A DNA stretch of 64,000 nt from Schistocerca nitens (GCF_023898315.1 NC_064614.1:381671348-381735347); one strand, 5' to 3'; positions 44,880 to 56,640 are shown, numbered from the stretch's first letter. Notes: generated from the letters alone by a model not told the origin. Program-made: numbers and translations.

Positions 44880-47085
44880 CCAAAAACCAGGAAAAGGCAC
44901 GATGTTCTACAGAAAAAGGTAGGTTTATTCAGAAATGGTGAAATTGGCGAATTAGAATTTGTGAAGCGTGTTTCATACAAACCGCCATGATCAGAACGTA
45001 AGTTAAAATAAATATAATTGTTCTCAGGAAATATTTTTGTATGTGCAGTTTGTAATAAAATCTTTTATTGCACATCTTTTGTATATTGCTGTTTGGTGCA
45101 GTATTTACAATATCCTTCACGGAGGTTGTAAATAGCGGCCGAAGGTCGTGCACTCGCTCCGTTTGGATTTGGAAAGGTTTGTGCAGTTGGTCTGCCACGA
45201 GCAGGTAGAAGTTGGCGAGTTCGTGCGTGCCGCTCCGGAGGCGCTGTGGGTACAATTGCCGAATTCGAATGTTTCCTTTTCCTTCAGTACATAGAAGCTG
45301 CCTAGTCTCCGAACTTAAGACACAATGAAACAAGAAGTTCGTTCTATGTTAGTCATAATTGTTGTTCTCGGCATACCGGGGCTTTATTGGAAAACTTAAT
45401 AAAAAATCGTCTATTCTGTTTACGGCATTTCTTCTATAGCATTCTGCTTTTATAATTCACAGCTTCATCATAACTGCATCTGTTCCTAAGTGAGAACTTT
45501 CATTGCGATATTAGCATGACGGAAACGAGTAACTGTAGGACTTAATAGTGCGGTCTTCATTGCAATTTTCGAAAGGAATTTGTACAGATTTACATGAGAA
45601 TACAAGATGATTTCTTGTAAAAGCTTTTATTACATTTTCGAATTTAGTTGGTTACTTTTGTTCATGACATCGCCAAGATACTAATCCAACTTTATCAAGT
45701 TACCCAGTTTTCAGATATGACACTACAGATTTCGAAGAACACTGAATGGATATTTCAGAAACAATAAATAACTCTCAGGTCATGCAGCACAGCTTAATCA
45801 TTTACTGCTATTTGGTCATATTCGTAAACGGTTGTAGCACATTGCAAAACAAGTTAACCGCACTGTATTCCTGTCAAATGTACTATTACTGATTTCTGTT
45901 TGAAAGTCAAACGATTATTAAATAATTCACTTGCATTTGTTAACCTGTGATGATAGTGTTACTGTTTAGTTTCGACAACTGAGAAGAATAAACGATACTG
46001 ACTTTTGCCTGTAGATTATGTAGGTAAAAAGTAGTTTAAACGTTAGCTTTTGTTGTCTAACAGGTAAGATTTTTATTATCTTTGTAGCGGTAAAATATCC
46101 ATAAAACGTGTCAAATTCATTCGGAGTTGTAGCGTCATCTTTGAAAACTCTATGTTGAACATGCGAGTAACTTAATATTAACGTAGTATGTGAAGAAAAT
46201 CGACCAAATTCACAGCTGTACTATAAGTTTTAACAAAAACCTACATATAATTTTCTGTAATTTTGTATATATTCGACTTTTGTTTCTCAAATTGCAAATA
46301 AGAAAGCTCCATAACGCCCAAAAATTCTCGTTTGTGGCTTGTTTAAATACTGTTTCAGAAGCCCTGATGATGAAGCATGTAAATGCACCTTAACATCGTC
46401 AAAACGTGAAACAGTCAGTAGACTTTATAATCAAAAAGTCTCCCAATAAGTTTTCTGTTTTCATGAACATGTGATATACAGCTGCCTTGTATGCTGTATC
46501 TGGCATGGGTTAGTTTGGCCACATGAAATGTATATTTTTATCACAAAAAACCGTTCTTTGAAATCTTTGGCAAACCATTTAGGTAGGCGAGAATCGGGAG
46601 CGTGGCCCAGTGCCGAACTCTTTAGACCTCACGTATTATGTTCTCCATTGTGAGTTAATTTTTTTTTTCGCTGATGCTGTTTATCAACGTTACTGTATCG
46701 TCGCAAAGCAGTGATGCGGCGACAGAAACTTTTAACGCTCACAGGACAGAGACGCGTAAACAGAGGCTATAGACAGCATTAGCTGTGCGTAGTGCTCTGC
46801 GCGTAAGCAAAGCGTAAAGCCACGAGTGCTACTGACTGCAGTCAGTGCACATGCGCCTATCGAGCTTTCAGTTAAGCACCACAGTAGCATTGTATTACGA
46901 CTTCACCTTACTGTTGAGCTTTGATTTGGACACTGTTTGGAGACTCAGTAGTTCGCTCATAACAATCTTACCTTCGATCTATGAGTCGATGGCTCACATC
47001 TTCGCACGTAACGTAACTCGGCCCCTAAGCAGACTTACTTTGTTGAATAAATCTCAGCCTTCTTCAAAGAGCAATTTTCGGTGTT
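44880..47085. other. No recognised feature
   Basis: About 2.2 kb, AT-rich at 45330-46570 and more mixed at 45100-45300 and 46570-46860. No recognised coding, tRNA-like or terminal-repeat signal. Confidence 0.4.
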
Positions 47086-47276
47086 CAGTTAACACAATTT
47101 GGGAAAAGCACTGAAAACTGATAACAGGGCAGCAGACGGCGAATTGATTCTTGGTTTTGTCAGTTGTGAGTCAAATGCGAGAACTATGGTGCCACTACGC
47201 TCTATCAGCTGTTCGAAACCAAGGGAACGGCCAAATGATCTAGAGCTGCCGAGACACAGAAACTGGTACACAAATT

Positions 47277-47600
47277 TCAAACCATGTCGAATGTGCCGAG
47301 AAATTCTTTTGTAGGCCCATCAGACTTCCTGAAAACGTACCATACTATTTTCAGAGATTTTACGTTAATGACACAGATTGTCTGCCCATGTCTTCCTGGC
47401 CTATCTAGACTGTTTTCTTCCACATGCGATGCCCAGAACGGCAAGAACTCTGAAATGTGAGCACAGATTGGCTTGCCATGAAGGGCAACAAAACTGCACG
47501 TAAAATTTCGTCGACTTACCGATGTACTGTAAGCGTGCCGCGGATGACTTGGAGTCCTGCTATGAAATGAAACGACATCCCAGACCACCACTCCTGGTTT
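47277..47600 (-). pseudogene. Tc1-like transposase fragment, reverse copy
   Basis: Minus reading from about 47591: VVWDVVSFHSRTPSH, then a shifted stretch matching VIRGTLTVHR, and VLLPFMASQSVLTFQ. It parallels the plus-strand fragment at 47605-48035 over the same part of the enzyme (the region between first and second catalytic Asp). The continuation below 47277 is unrecognised. Confidence 0.5.
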
Positions 47601-47604
47601 TCAG

Positions 47605-48035
47605 CTCTGGCGAGCGACAGTCAGGTTGGTATCCCACCGCTGTCCAGGGCGTCTCCAGACGCGTCTTCGGCCTGGAATCTCATTGACTGGAGTAGAACTG
47701 CCTTCAGTTACGAGTTCCGCTTCGAGCTGAGCCCAGAAACCCAGCGAAGACATCTTTGGAGACGGCATGGACAGCGGTGGGAACCAAACTGACTGTCGCC
47801 TGCCAAACCTCCTTTTTATCAGGAGTGATGGTCTCGTGTACCATTTCTTTCCATAGCAGGACCCACCACTTTGCTTGTCGTTCGCAGCATTCTTAGAACA
47901 CAGTGGTAGATCGAAGATATTCTACCCTCCATTTTGTTGCCCTTCGTGGCAAGCCATCCTGGTTTAACATTCCAGCAAAATAATGTCCGCCTGTACACCG
48001 CGCGAGTTTCTGCTACTTGTCTTCAAAGGATGTCG
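47605..48035 (+). pseudogene. Tc1-like transposase fragment
   Basis: Plus readings: WYPTAVQGVSRRVFGLESH, DWSRTAFSYEFRFELSPET (region of the first Asp, here changed to Tyr-Glu context), RRHLWRRHGQRWEPN, SIAGPTTLLVV, then HPGLTFQQNNVRLYTARVS. The motif is FQQNN where an active enzyme has FQQDN. Ends run directly into a LINE 3' scrap. Head-to-head with 47277-47600. Confidence 0.7.
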
Positions 48036-48039
48036 GTTG

Positions 48040-48137
48040 CAGTAGGCACTGGGAGATGAAGAAGCTTGCACAGGATAGAGTAGCGTGGAGAGCTGCATCA
48101 GACCAATCTCATGACTGAAGACCACAACAACAACAAG
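48040..48137 (+). repeat. LINE 3'-end scrap, (AAC)n-tail family
   Basis: agaagcttgcacaggataga followed by ggagagctgcatcagacc and gaccacaacaacaacaa matches the 3' end of the LINE at 37229-40585, here on the plus strand. It is a 5'-truncated insertion of about 100 bp. Confidence 0.85.
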
Positions 48138-48177
48138 GACCAGAGTTGGACGAACGCTTTATTGTCTTGATCAATTC

Positions 48178-48373
48178 AAATCAAATGGCTCTAATCACTA
48201 TGGGACTTAACATCTGAGGTCGTCAGTCCCCTAGAACCTAGAACTACTTAAACCTAACTAACCTAAGGACATCACACACATCCATGCCCAAGGCAGGATT
48301 CGAACCTGCGACCGTAGCGGTCGCGCGGTTCCAGACTGAAGCGCCTAGAACCGCTCGGCCGCACCCGCCGGCC
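48178..48373 (-). repeat. tRNA-headed SINE (family 1)
   Basis: Reverse copy with ggattcgaacctgcgaccg. The head ends near ggccggc at 48373. I find no clear target-site duplication. It abuts a tRNA-like unit of another type at 48374-48435. Confidence 0.92.
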
Positions 48374-48435
48374 CGGAAATCGAACGCGGGCCGTTAGGTA
48401 TGACATTCCGTCGCGCTAACCACATAGCTACCAGG
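48374..48435 (-). repeat. tRNA-like unit
   Basis: Read on the minus strand: tagctatgtggttagcgcg (A box region) and cgcgttcgatttcc (B box). The anticodon arm does not pair well. It has no body of its own, because the family 1 SINE begins where a tail would be. It resembles the tRNA-like ends of the elements at 8440, 23315 and 63190. Confidence 0.5.
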
Positions 48436-48439
48436 GCCT

Positions 48440-49457
48440 GACTGGCAGAGAGTGTATTTCAGTTATGAAGGACGATGAACGATGTATGGTGAGCGGTACT
48501 GAGGCTCCCAGCGCCTGAGAAGCCGCTGAAGTACGTAGCACACACTCACGTTGCACGTCTGGTCGCATCATGTCGCATCCATCCTTAATACAAGATGTAT
48601 CATAACTAAAAGCGAAAACTGACACGGGTGATCCTAAATGATAACGGAAGCAAATAAATGGTTGCACAAAGGAGCATTTTAAGAGATAACAGCCATTGTA
48701 TGGTAACGAGCAGCCACCGTCTTAGGTTGTTGCCTAAGTGCGTACCGTTTCCTTTTGGCATGTTGGTATTTCACTAACTATGGGTTTATTTATCAATAGA
48801 CAAAAAATATCGGCTCAGTGATTCTGAAATTACTACGTACTCCATGCGAATATAATACCGAGTGTGTCACTATCGCTAAGGAAATTGGTGTTCTCTGGCC
48901 CATGCCGTTGCGGTGGTCTGCGAGGTCGTTAGCCCAGGCTGGCTGTGGCAGAGGTGTCAGCCAGCCGTCGCCGGCATCGACCGCTGGCGCCTGCAGCCTA
49001 GCAACGCCCGGCCTCTTGGAGGGCCGCCACCGAAACTGGCGACTCCCCTCCCAGATGCGCAGTTTACTGGCGCCACTCCCCGAAGGATCTGGCCCAGACA
49101 CTCTAGCGACACTGTTTGCCCCGTGTAACTATGAAATTAAGACCAGCTATTGCCTGCAGATAGTCCAACTTACTAATAAGATAAGTATACAAAATAGCCG
49201 GGTATTTTGCTTAACACATTGTAGCATATCTTTTGATAAAATCAAATTGGTGAACTTTTGTGTCTAACTGAAGAGTCCTTAGGGGACCTGATAATAACTC
49301 GAATAATGTTCCAACTTATTGACTCCATGTAATAATTCCTAATGTTACTTCAGTTAAAAAGTTTGTGGAATTATTTTATCTATGAAATAAGCGACGTCAG
49401 ATTGTTTCCTTCTTCCATATCTTCCAGCTGCATGATGTGTAAGTGTCTTCATTGCTA
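48440..49457. other. No recognised coding feature; GC-rich patch 48895-49125
   Basis: The patch (for example ggtgtcagccagccgtcgcc and ctggcgactcccctcccaga) is richer in GC than the flanks. No splice pattern or recognised frame. It could be part of a retroelement or an exon. Confidence 0.35.
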
Positions 49458-49469
49458 CATTTTTGACAA

Positions 49470-49672
49470 GCCGGCCGGTGTGGCCGAGCGGTTCTAGACG
49501 CTTCAGTCTGAAACCGCGCGACCGCTACGGTCGCAGGTTCGAATCCTGCCTCGGGCATGGATGTATCTGACGTCCTTAGGTTAGTTGGGTTTAAGTAGTT
49601 TTAAGTTCTAGGTGACTGATGACCTCAGATGTTAAGTGCCATAGTGCTCAGAGCCATTTGAACCATTTGAAC
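49470..49672 (+). repeat. tRNA-headed SINE (family 1)
   Basis: Full-length copy with a duplicated tail motif (catttgaaccatttgaacca). Perfect 12-bp target-site duplication catttttgacaa at 49458-49469 and 49673-49684. Confidence 0.96.
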
Positions 49673-49689
49673 CATTTTTGACAATAATA

Positions 49690-50528
49690 ATTGGACTATT
49701 ATGTTTCAAACTTGGTTTTATTTTGCAAAACGACCAATCTCTCAGTTCTCCTGTTTTAATTACATAATGCAACTAATTTCTGACCGTTTAAATTAAGCTG
49801 GAAGCGATTTGTTGGTGAGGCAGCGATCCACAACCGTAAGTGCTCTATTGTAAGTTATTTTATTATTAGAGAGTCGAACCTACATATTAATTCGAAGTCC
49901 CATTAACTTTTCAAAAAATAATCTCTTTCTTTTGTATGAACATTAACTGCGTACACGATCATTCGTAACAAAGTGCACCGTTAACCAAAGTGGACATTTT
50001 GGCGTGAGTTTAATTTTTATTCAAGCAAGTAAAGCCAGTGAACTTGATTTTATTTAAAGTAAAAAAAATCTGTATTTACAATTTCAGTTGCAAATAACAA
50101 TAATTTCACTTCTCTCTTTTCTACTGTCTTTGAGGTGGATTCTTTTGTTTGAGACTTTATGACGTACTTGGACAGGACACTTAATTAAATAATGCTAAAG
50201 GAACCACTTCAACATTTAATGTACATTTGTTTTTGACCTAGTGTCGCACACGTATGTCTTATATGTCTTATCTTCGACCGTTTTATTCTAGTCCAAACTA
50301 CCTCGCTGCTTTCAACCTCTTTGCTTGGGATGTTGTCCTGCCATTAAAATAGTCCGTTCAGTGCATCGTGCGTTGTGAGTGAAGTAGCCGCAGGGATGAA
50401 GAGTGTATCAGAGAGAAGTAAGGGTTTGTACACGCGATGGCCACGGTGCCACACATCTACATTAATGAAGAATACGCAGATATGGTTAATACGTACGGTT
50501 TGTGTCGAAGAAACCCATTGGCGCTTTG
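49690..50528. other. No recognised feature
   Basis: AT-rich, no recognised signal. Confidence 0.4.
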
Positions 50529-50529
50529 G

Positions 50530-50695
50530 AAATTTGCGGTAAGGTCTTATGGGAAGAGACTGCTCAGGTCATCGGTTCCTAAGCTTACACACTATTTAAT
50601 CTAACTTAAACTAACTTATGCTAAGGACGACACACACACCCATGCCCGATGGAGGTCTCGAACCTTCGACGAGGGGAGCCGCACGGACCGTGACA
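50530..50695 (-). repeat. tRNA-headed SINE (family 3), shortened
   Basis: Reverse copy of the family seen at 35845-36055: gtcttatgggaagagactgc, aacttatgctaaggacgaca, then ggtctcgaaccttcgacg (B box region). The head beyond the A box is cut near 50695. No target-site duplication seen. Confidence 0.8.
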
Positions 50696-50869
50696 AGACG
50701 CATCGACGCTTTCCGACACATCAAATTCCTGACCGTAGAGTGTTTACGGGACTTTTCAGCAAATTCCGTGCAACAAGTATTCTTCAAAGTTTCTGTTTTC
50801 CTTCTGAACATGTAGTTCAACAACTTAAGAAGGAATAGCACCACATTGTTGAAATGGTACAGTGTAGTC

Positions 50870-51640
50870 CTATTACCAGCAGACAGCGACTTTCTGCTCG
50901 TGTTAATGTCAGACGAACACATGTACGGCGAAAGCGAACACTACATGCGGAAAACTTGTAATTGTTTTAAAAACAGCGAGTCCACATTCCTCACATTGGG
51001 GACAATGTAATACGATTTGGATTTTGTTAATGGTTAAATGACAATTGTCATCTACATCCATAATGCTATTCACTGATGAAGCCACATTTACACGGAGTGC
51101 AAACCAAACACACCTAATAATCATTTATGGTCTCAGGAAAATTCAGGCGCTACAATGGAAACCAAGTTCCGAGTTCGTTTTTCGATCAGTGTTTGGTGCT
51201 GGGTGATCGATAACATGTTGACAGGTATTCTAATTTTAGAAGAGCGAATGACGGGACAGAATTACTATTTTATAAGTGCACTGTACTTCCAGCGTAACGG
51301 AACCCCTCCACATTTATCAGACGTTTGAGGGAACATCTCAACTGTATCGTAACTGCTGGATTCGTTGTATTAACTGGTCACCGAGATCTCCAGATCTTAC
51401 GCCATTACATTTTTGCGGGGTTGGATAAAGTCTGAGTTGTACAAAGGAAAGGTGAACACGCGAGATGAACTACTTGGTCGCATCGTGGATGATGCTATTG
51501 TCCTCATTAGGGAACGTGCAGAGGCACACAGACAAGCGACACATGCTTCTCTCAAGAGAGCACAAAGTCATTGAAGTTAATGCGACATGTAGGATAACGC
51601 TTGAAGGTGAATGTGTTAAAAATACGTATTTTGTTGTTGA
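50870..51640 (+). pseudogene. DD41D (rosa-type) transposase pseudogene
   Basis: Plus readings in order: LFTDEATFTR (first Asp), then shifted RFSISVWCWVIDNMLTG, ILEERMTGQNYYF, a degraded DGAPPH region (near RNGTPPHLSDV), then NWSPRSPDLTPLHFCG at the last Asp position (here His), and DAIVLIRERAEAHRQATHA. The order matches the enzyme at 7205-7582 and includes the N-terminal catalytic part missing there. Catalytic positions are changed. Confidence 0.7.
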
Positions 51641-51839
51641 TTTTGGTAAAACTCATCTTTTAACGTTTACTAACCGTAGTACGTGTGTACACGTGACATT
51701 GTATTGAATAATACCAAATATAACAGTGTACGTTATCTGCGTTCTATCTTTGCCATGGTGCGGTAATTAAGTTGGGACAATATTCGTTGGTATTCGTTCG
51801 TAACGGAACATTTGAAAACGGAGTTCAGCGTTTCTGATT

Positions 51840-52010
51840 TTATGTAAATTGAAGGTGGATGAGAGAGAGGAAAGGAAAGGCAAGGCAAGGAACTAACGCT
51901 GTCAGCTACATAATCAGCGGCAACGGGTGAAAATATGTGTCGAACCGGACTCGAACCTTGGATCTCCTGCTTACAAGGTAGCTGCGTTAACCACTGCTCC
52001 ACCTGAACCG
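51840..52010 (-). repeat. tRNA-derived repeat
   Basis: The minus-strand head at about 51940-52008 has ggagcagtggttaacgcagc (A box region) and aaggttcgagtccgg (B box). The body toward 51840 includes gctgacagcgttagttcc and a pyrimidine-rich stretch. It is SINE-like, not a tRNA gene. Confidence 0.65.
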
Positions 52011-53235
52011 TCTTTACCGTGAATTCTCGGCAAGCTCCCGTGCTGACTCACTTTCCCATCAAGCACCACCTGTCCACAGTCCTCGTCTATGTCCTCTATG
52101 CTCGATAATTTTAGATTGAACGTAAATGAAAATTGTGGATTCAGTGACCATCGAGGCGAATCAATTACGTATGAATGCATAGTGTCTGCTCTTTCGGACA
52201 TGTCTGAAATAACAGACACCACTCACTCATTTACTTAGCAAATATAAATTTCAGTTCCTGTCTCGTTCACGAGTGTCTGGATATTACCTTTGGTGCCGCT
52301 AACAGCAGATACATATGAACAGAATTGATTTGAGTTTTGTGTGGGATAGTTCGATAATATTCTGCTCCGGTAGTAGCAGAACCCTTCGTGCATAACTCTC
52401 TTGTCCAGTCAACCACGTGTCTCAAGCGCAAAACATATAAAGCCTAAAACACATAAATTTTTTCTACTTTTTTAGATGCCCTTTGCACTTTACCAATCAT
52501 TGTTGCTACAGCTGCTTCAGTGTCATTGACACCAGTTTCGACGTGATCGTCCTCAAAGAGGCCAGGTCTACTTCTGAAGTATATTTAAATAACGGCATCG
52601 CGGAACCACCTAAAGGAATTGTAACGAGTATTTATTCACAGACAAGTAGTGTTCACTAAGTGATCATCTTCAGTTTACGGATTAACACTACATCAAGTTT
52701 AAGGAAGATTCCTTGACGTCAGATACGTAATTCACTTTAGTTGCAATTGCAGAAGAGACCCCGTGTTGAGTGGAGTGAGTTTCAAACATATCCCAAAGAA
52801 GAATAAGCAAAGTGCACACAGTAAATACTTCACTGACTATACTGATAAATCTGTTATTCGGCAGCAATTTCTGCAAAGTCGTAAAAATATAAAGAAATTC
52901 CAATTTTGAGAAAACTTCTTTGCGCACAGAACTGAACTTCAGAACTAGCAAGGAAACTCTCGGATAAAACTCGAGTGTGTGTAGGATTTGATTTCAAAAT
53001 GTACCACAATGGAAGAGGCAACATGTGCTAATGTGACAACATAGTTTCAAAAAGGACAGAATTAAAACGGCCATTGGCTTATTCAGACCAAACGAGGATT
53101 CATACTGTGTGAGTAGCACATGCCATCACACCGATGATGAACGAGGAGTATTCTCCGTCAAAAGTGCCGGTCAGTGTGCTACGCAGGGCGTTGATGCACA
53201 GAAGGGTAGCGTGTGACTGCCATCTCGCCAGAATA
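52011..53235. other. No recognised feature; a weak repeat core
   Basis: At about 52530-52590, gacaccagtttcgacgtgat resembles the ACCGGTTTCGA...CATCTTC core seen in the MITE at 33973. The rest shows no recognised motif. Confidence 0.4.
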
Positions 53236-53932
53236 TTGAGAATGGTCAGAAACACTTTGAAAAGCTTGTAGCCGGCCGCTGTGGCCAAGAGGTTCTAGGC
53301 GCTTCAGTCCGGAACCGCGCTGCTGCTACGGTCGCAGGTTCGAATCCTGCCTCGGGCATGGATGTGTGTGATGTCCTTAGGTTACTTAGGTTTAAGTAGT
53401 TCCAAGTCTAGGGGACTGATGATCTCAGATGTTAAGTCCCATAGTGTTTAGAGCCATTTTTTGAAAAGCTTGTAAGAGTATTGCAGGGTAGGTTGTGCTG
53501 AGAAAAAACTGTTAAGAAACAAGTTCGTTAAGTTGCTCTGTTTACGAGTTAACTGGCATTGAAGTTAACCAGTCAGGCCATTGCGCGTACCGCAAGATAC
53601 AGTTAATGTCAGTTGTCGCAACGTAGGTAGATGGTAGCGCAGGAGACTGCTCAGCCTTTGGCTCGACTTTTATCCTTCCTGCAGTCCTATCTCCAATTTT
53701 TGTATCGCCCTCTTGCTTGATTTTAAGAAACCAAATTAAGAACACATTTTGCGACACCCTCTCTGGCGGACTACTTGAATCTGCAGGAACAATGGCCTGA
53801 ATGGCTAACTTCAATGCTAATTAACTGGTAAACGGCACAACGTATCAAACTTTTTTTCTTAACAATTATTTCTGAGCACAGCCTACACTGCAACACGTTT
53901 ACAAGCTTTCGAGACTGTTTCTGACCACCCTA
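53236..53932. mobile_element. Non-autonomous element with long terminal inverted repeats
   Basis: The left arm (53236 to about 53590, interrupted by a SINE) and the right arm (about 53790-53932) are inverse copies over roughly 130 bp. Shared blocks are ggtcagaaaca, aagcttgta, attgcag(g/t)gtagg(t/c)tgtgctgag, ctgttaagaa, and cattgaagttaaccagtcag. The centre of about 200 bp has no transposase. Net length without the SINE and its duplicate is about 490 bp. Confidence 0.8.
53271..53459 (+). repeat. tRNA-headed SINE (family 1)
   Basis: Inserted in the left arm of the TIR element. Perfect 15-bp target-site duplication tttgaaaagcttgta at 53256-53270 and 53460-53474. The tail is shorter than usual (gagccatt then flank). 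Confidence 0.97.
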
Positions 53933-54640
53933 CATACTAGGGTGTACGCTACTGCCACTTGTTCTCTCTGTTGCTATTACGTAAACATTATAGTGTTGCT
54001 ACCCCCAGCCAGGTTTTCAGTTGATTTCCTGTATAACAGTTTCTATTGTGGTGTCTTGCGGGAAGCAATTTACATAGTTATCTCTGGATGGGATGCTGCA
54101 GCCGGTTTGGGGCTGCCCAGATATCTGGCCAGGATGCGCGCTTTAGTTCCCGAGTAGGCCGTTCGGTAACTGTGTGCAAGGAGACACGCAGTGTAGTGAC
54201 ATGGGAAAATAGTTGTTAAAGAAGGTAGGCCACATTCTAGCTTCATGGACAACAGAAAATATAGATTCAAAGTTCTAATCCCAAAAGCAATTGCGCAATG
54301 TAGTTTTTCGACATTAGTACCCTTCTCTTAACAAGGATGTTACGTAATCTGAAAGTGGTGAATTACATAACCTATACCAACCGAACCCGCCTCCTTCCCC
54401 CAATGCAGGTGTAAGCGCCGTAATAATCTGCTGTGTGACGAAACGCAGGTGCTCGTGTGTGAGCGGCGGGCTGTAGGCCGTAAGCTGCCTCCCCACGCCG
54501 CCCACGGCTGTGCCAGGGCTGCGACCTACCATCCCCACCCCGCCAATCCTGCCGGAAGCCGCCCACGCCTGTCAACGGACACAGAGCGTGGGCGGTGGCG
54601 AGGGCGGCGCAGCATGCTCCGTTGTCGGCAGCGGCCCACT
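53933..54640. other. No recognised coding feature; GC-rich block 54440-54640
   Basis: The block (for example gtgggcggtggcgagggcgg) is strikingly GC-rich. It ends where LINE sequence starts. A long open frame covers both by chance (54449-55219), but only the part from about 54690 has LINE motifs. It could be a CpG island or unrelated repeat. Confidence 0.35.
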
Positions 54641-54689
54641 CGTAGTCACAACCCCATTCACATCCTCGGATACTTGTTTCTAACGCTTG

Positions 54690-56255
54690 GCATATTTTTT
54701 GATTTAACTATGGCATTTGATTGTGTTGATCACAAAATATTGCTCCAGAAGTTGGACCATTATGGAACATGGGGAGTAGCTCGCAATTGGTTCACTTCTT
54801 ACTTTAGCAACAGGCAGAAAAAGGTCATTATTCACAATGTTGATAACGGCTGTGGTGTGGGGTCTGAGTGGGGTTCTGTCAAGTGGGGGGTGCCCCAGGG
54901 ATCAGTGTTGGGGCCACTCCTGTTCCTTATTTATATAAATGATATGCCCTCTAGTATTACGGGTAACTCTAATATATTTCTGTTTGCTTGTGACACTAGC
55001 TTAGTAGTAAAGGATGTTGTGTGCAAAACTGGCTCTGTTTCAAATAGTGCAGTACATGACCTAAGTTCATGGCTTGTAGAAAATAAACTAACGCTAAATC
55101 ACAGTAAGACTCAGTTTTTACAGTTTCTGACACACAATTCAACAAAACCGGACATTTTAATTTCACAGAACGGGCATATGATTAGTGAAACTGAACAGTT
55201 CAAATTTCTAGGTGTTTAGATAGATAGTAAGCTGTCGTGGAAAACCAATGTTCAGTATCTTGTTCAAAGACTTAATACTGCCATTTTTGCTATTCGAACG
55301 GTATCAGAAGTGAGTGATCGTTCGACACGAAAATTAGTCTACTTTGCTTATTTTCATTCGCTATTGTCGTATGTTATTACCTTTTGGGGTAACTCTTCCC
55401 ATTCTAAAAGAATATTTTTGGCTCAGAAAGGGGCGGTTCGGTCAATAAGTGGTGTTAGTTCACGAACCTCTTTTCAACCTCTGTTCACGAGTCTGGGTAT
55501 TTTGACATTGGCCTCCCAATACGTATATTCCTTATTGTCGTTTCTTGTTACCAATATCAGTTTATTCCCAAGAATAAGCACCGAGCGAGGTGGCGCAGTG
55601 GTTAGCACACTGGACTCGCATTCGGGAGGGCGACGGTTCAATCCCGTCTCCAGCCATCCTGATTTAGGTTTTCCGTGATTTCCCTAAATCGTTTCAGGCA
55701 AATGCCGGGATGGTTCCTTTGAAAGGGCACGGCCGATTTACTTCCCAATCCTTCCCTAACCCGAGCTTGCGCTCCGTCTCTAATGACCTCGTTGTCGACG
55801 GGACGTTAAACACTAACCACCACCACCACAAGAATAAGCAGCTTCCACTCGGTTAATACTCGGCAGAAATCAAACCTGCATTTGGATCGGACTTCCTTAA
55901 CTCTTATGCAAAAAGGTGTGCAGTATACTGCTGCAACCATTTTCAATAAGCTGCCACTCGAATTCAAAAATCTTAGCAGTAATCCACGTGCTTTCAAATC
56001 GAAACTGAAGAGTTTCCCCATGGGTCACTCCTTCTATTCAGTCGAGGAGTTCCTTGAAAAATTAAGCTGATTTTTATTGTATTGCTGACAGCGTTTACTT
56101 AAACTTATGGACTGACTTTTTTAAGGTTAATGAACATTTATTTTTATCTGTTATTACATTCATGTTGTACTGACAGGTTCCATGACCTTGGATATTTGCT
56201 CCTCAACTTGGTCCTACGGAACTTGTCGAATAAATAAATAAATAAAATAAATATG
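54690..56255 (+). mobile_element. CR1/Jockey-like LINE, 5'-truncated, with a SINE inside
   Basis: The frame to 55219 has DLTMAFDCVDHKILLQKLDH (palm start), GVPQGSVLGPLLFLIYIND, then LFACDTSLV, SWLVENKLTLNHSKTQFL and TEQFKFLGV. A TAG follows, and the frame resumes as IDSKLSWKTN. After 55310 come SYVITFWGNSSHSKRIFLAQ and RSISGVSSRTSFQPLF. The SINE (55581-55828) splits the tail, which resumes at 55882 as MQKGVQYTAATIFNKLP. The usual FADD is FACD (54983-54994), so a catalytic Asp is lost. The 3' end is a (AATA)-type tail at 56228-56252. Confidence 0.88.
55581..55828 (+). repeat. tRNA-headed SINE (family 2, long tail)
   Basis: Head with gcgcagtggttagcacactg and B box acggttcaatccc. Body ccgtgatttccctaaatcg, cgggatggttcctttgaaag, and tail gacgttaaacactaaccacc. 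Perfect 12-bp target-site duplication caagaataagca at 55569-55580 and 55829-55840. It splits the LINE frame and is younger. Confidence 0.96.
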
Positions 56256-56329
56256 AAACTGAAGCGCCAAACAAATAGCAGATTGGTGGACAAGTCCCGT
56301 ATTGATCACTAGCAGCAACGTTCTGTAAT

Positions 56330-56500
56330 ATAGCTCCGCACCGTCGTCAAATGAAAAAAATATGGGAATACGTGGTATCAGACACCCTTCTCGATTGGAC
56401 TGAACAGTTCCTAGCAAGCAGAACGCAGTAGGTCATTCATAACGGAGAGAAATCTTCAGACGTGACGGTTTCTTCTAGAGATCATTACTATACGGAATAT
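56330..56500 (+). pseudogene. LINE reverse-transcriptase scrap
   Basis: Plus reading YVVSDTLLDWTEQFLASRTQ, stop, VIHNGEKSSDVTVSSRDH. This corresponds to the segment before the GVPQGSVLGP motif in CR1/Jockey-type LINEs (LLDWxxxFLxxRTQxVxxNGxxS). About 45 residues survive. Confidence 0.55.
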
Positions 56501-56640
56501 ACACGGTGCGACGCCATACTTAATTCATCTCAAATAAATTTTGATCCGACATTTGCGATCTGTTTTCTCCCACACGAACAGTGACCGAGGGCTCGTGAAA
56601 CAAACGGCAATGCGTTCTCTAAGCTTTATTATCAAGAGAC

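Noticed and set aside
54449-55219. Single 256-residue protein
   Set aside because: The first 80 residues come from the GC-rich block and have no similarity to LINE proteins. Only the part from about 54690 is reverse transcriptase. It is a chance fusion.
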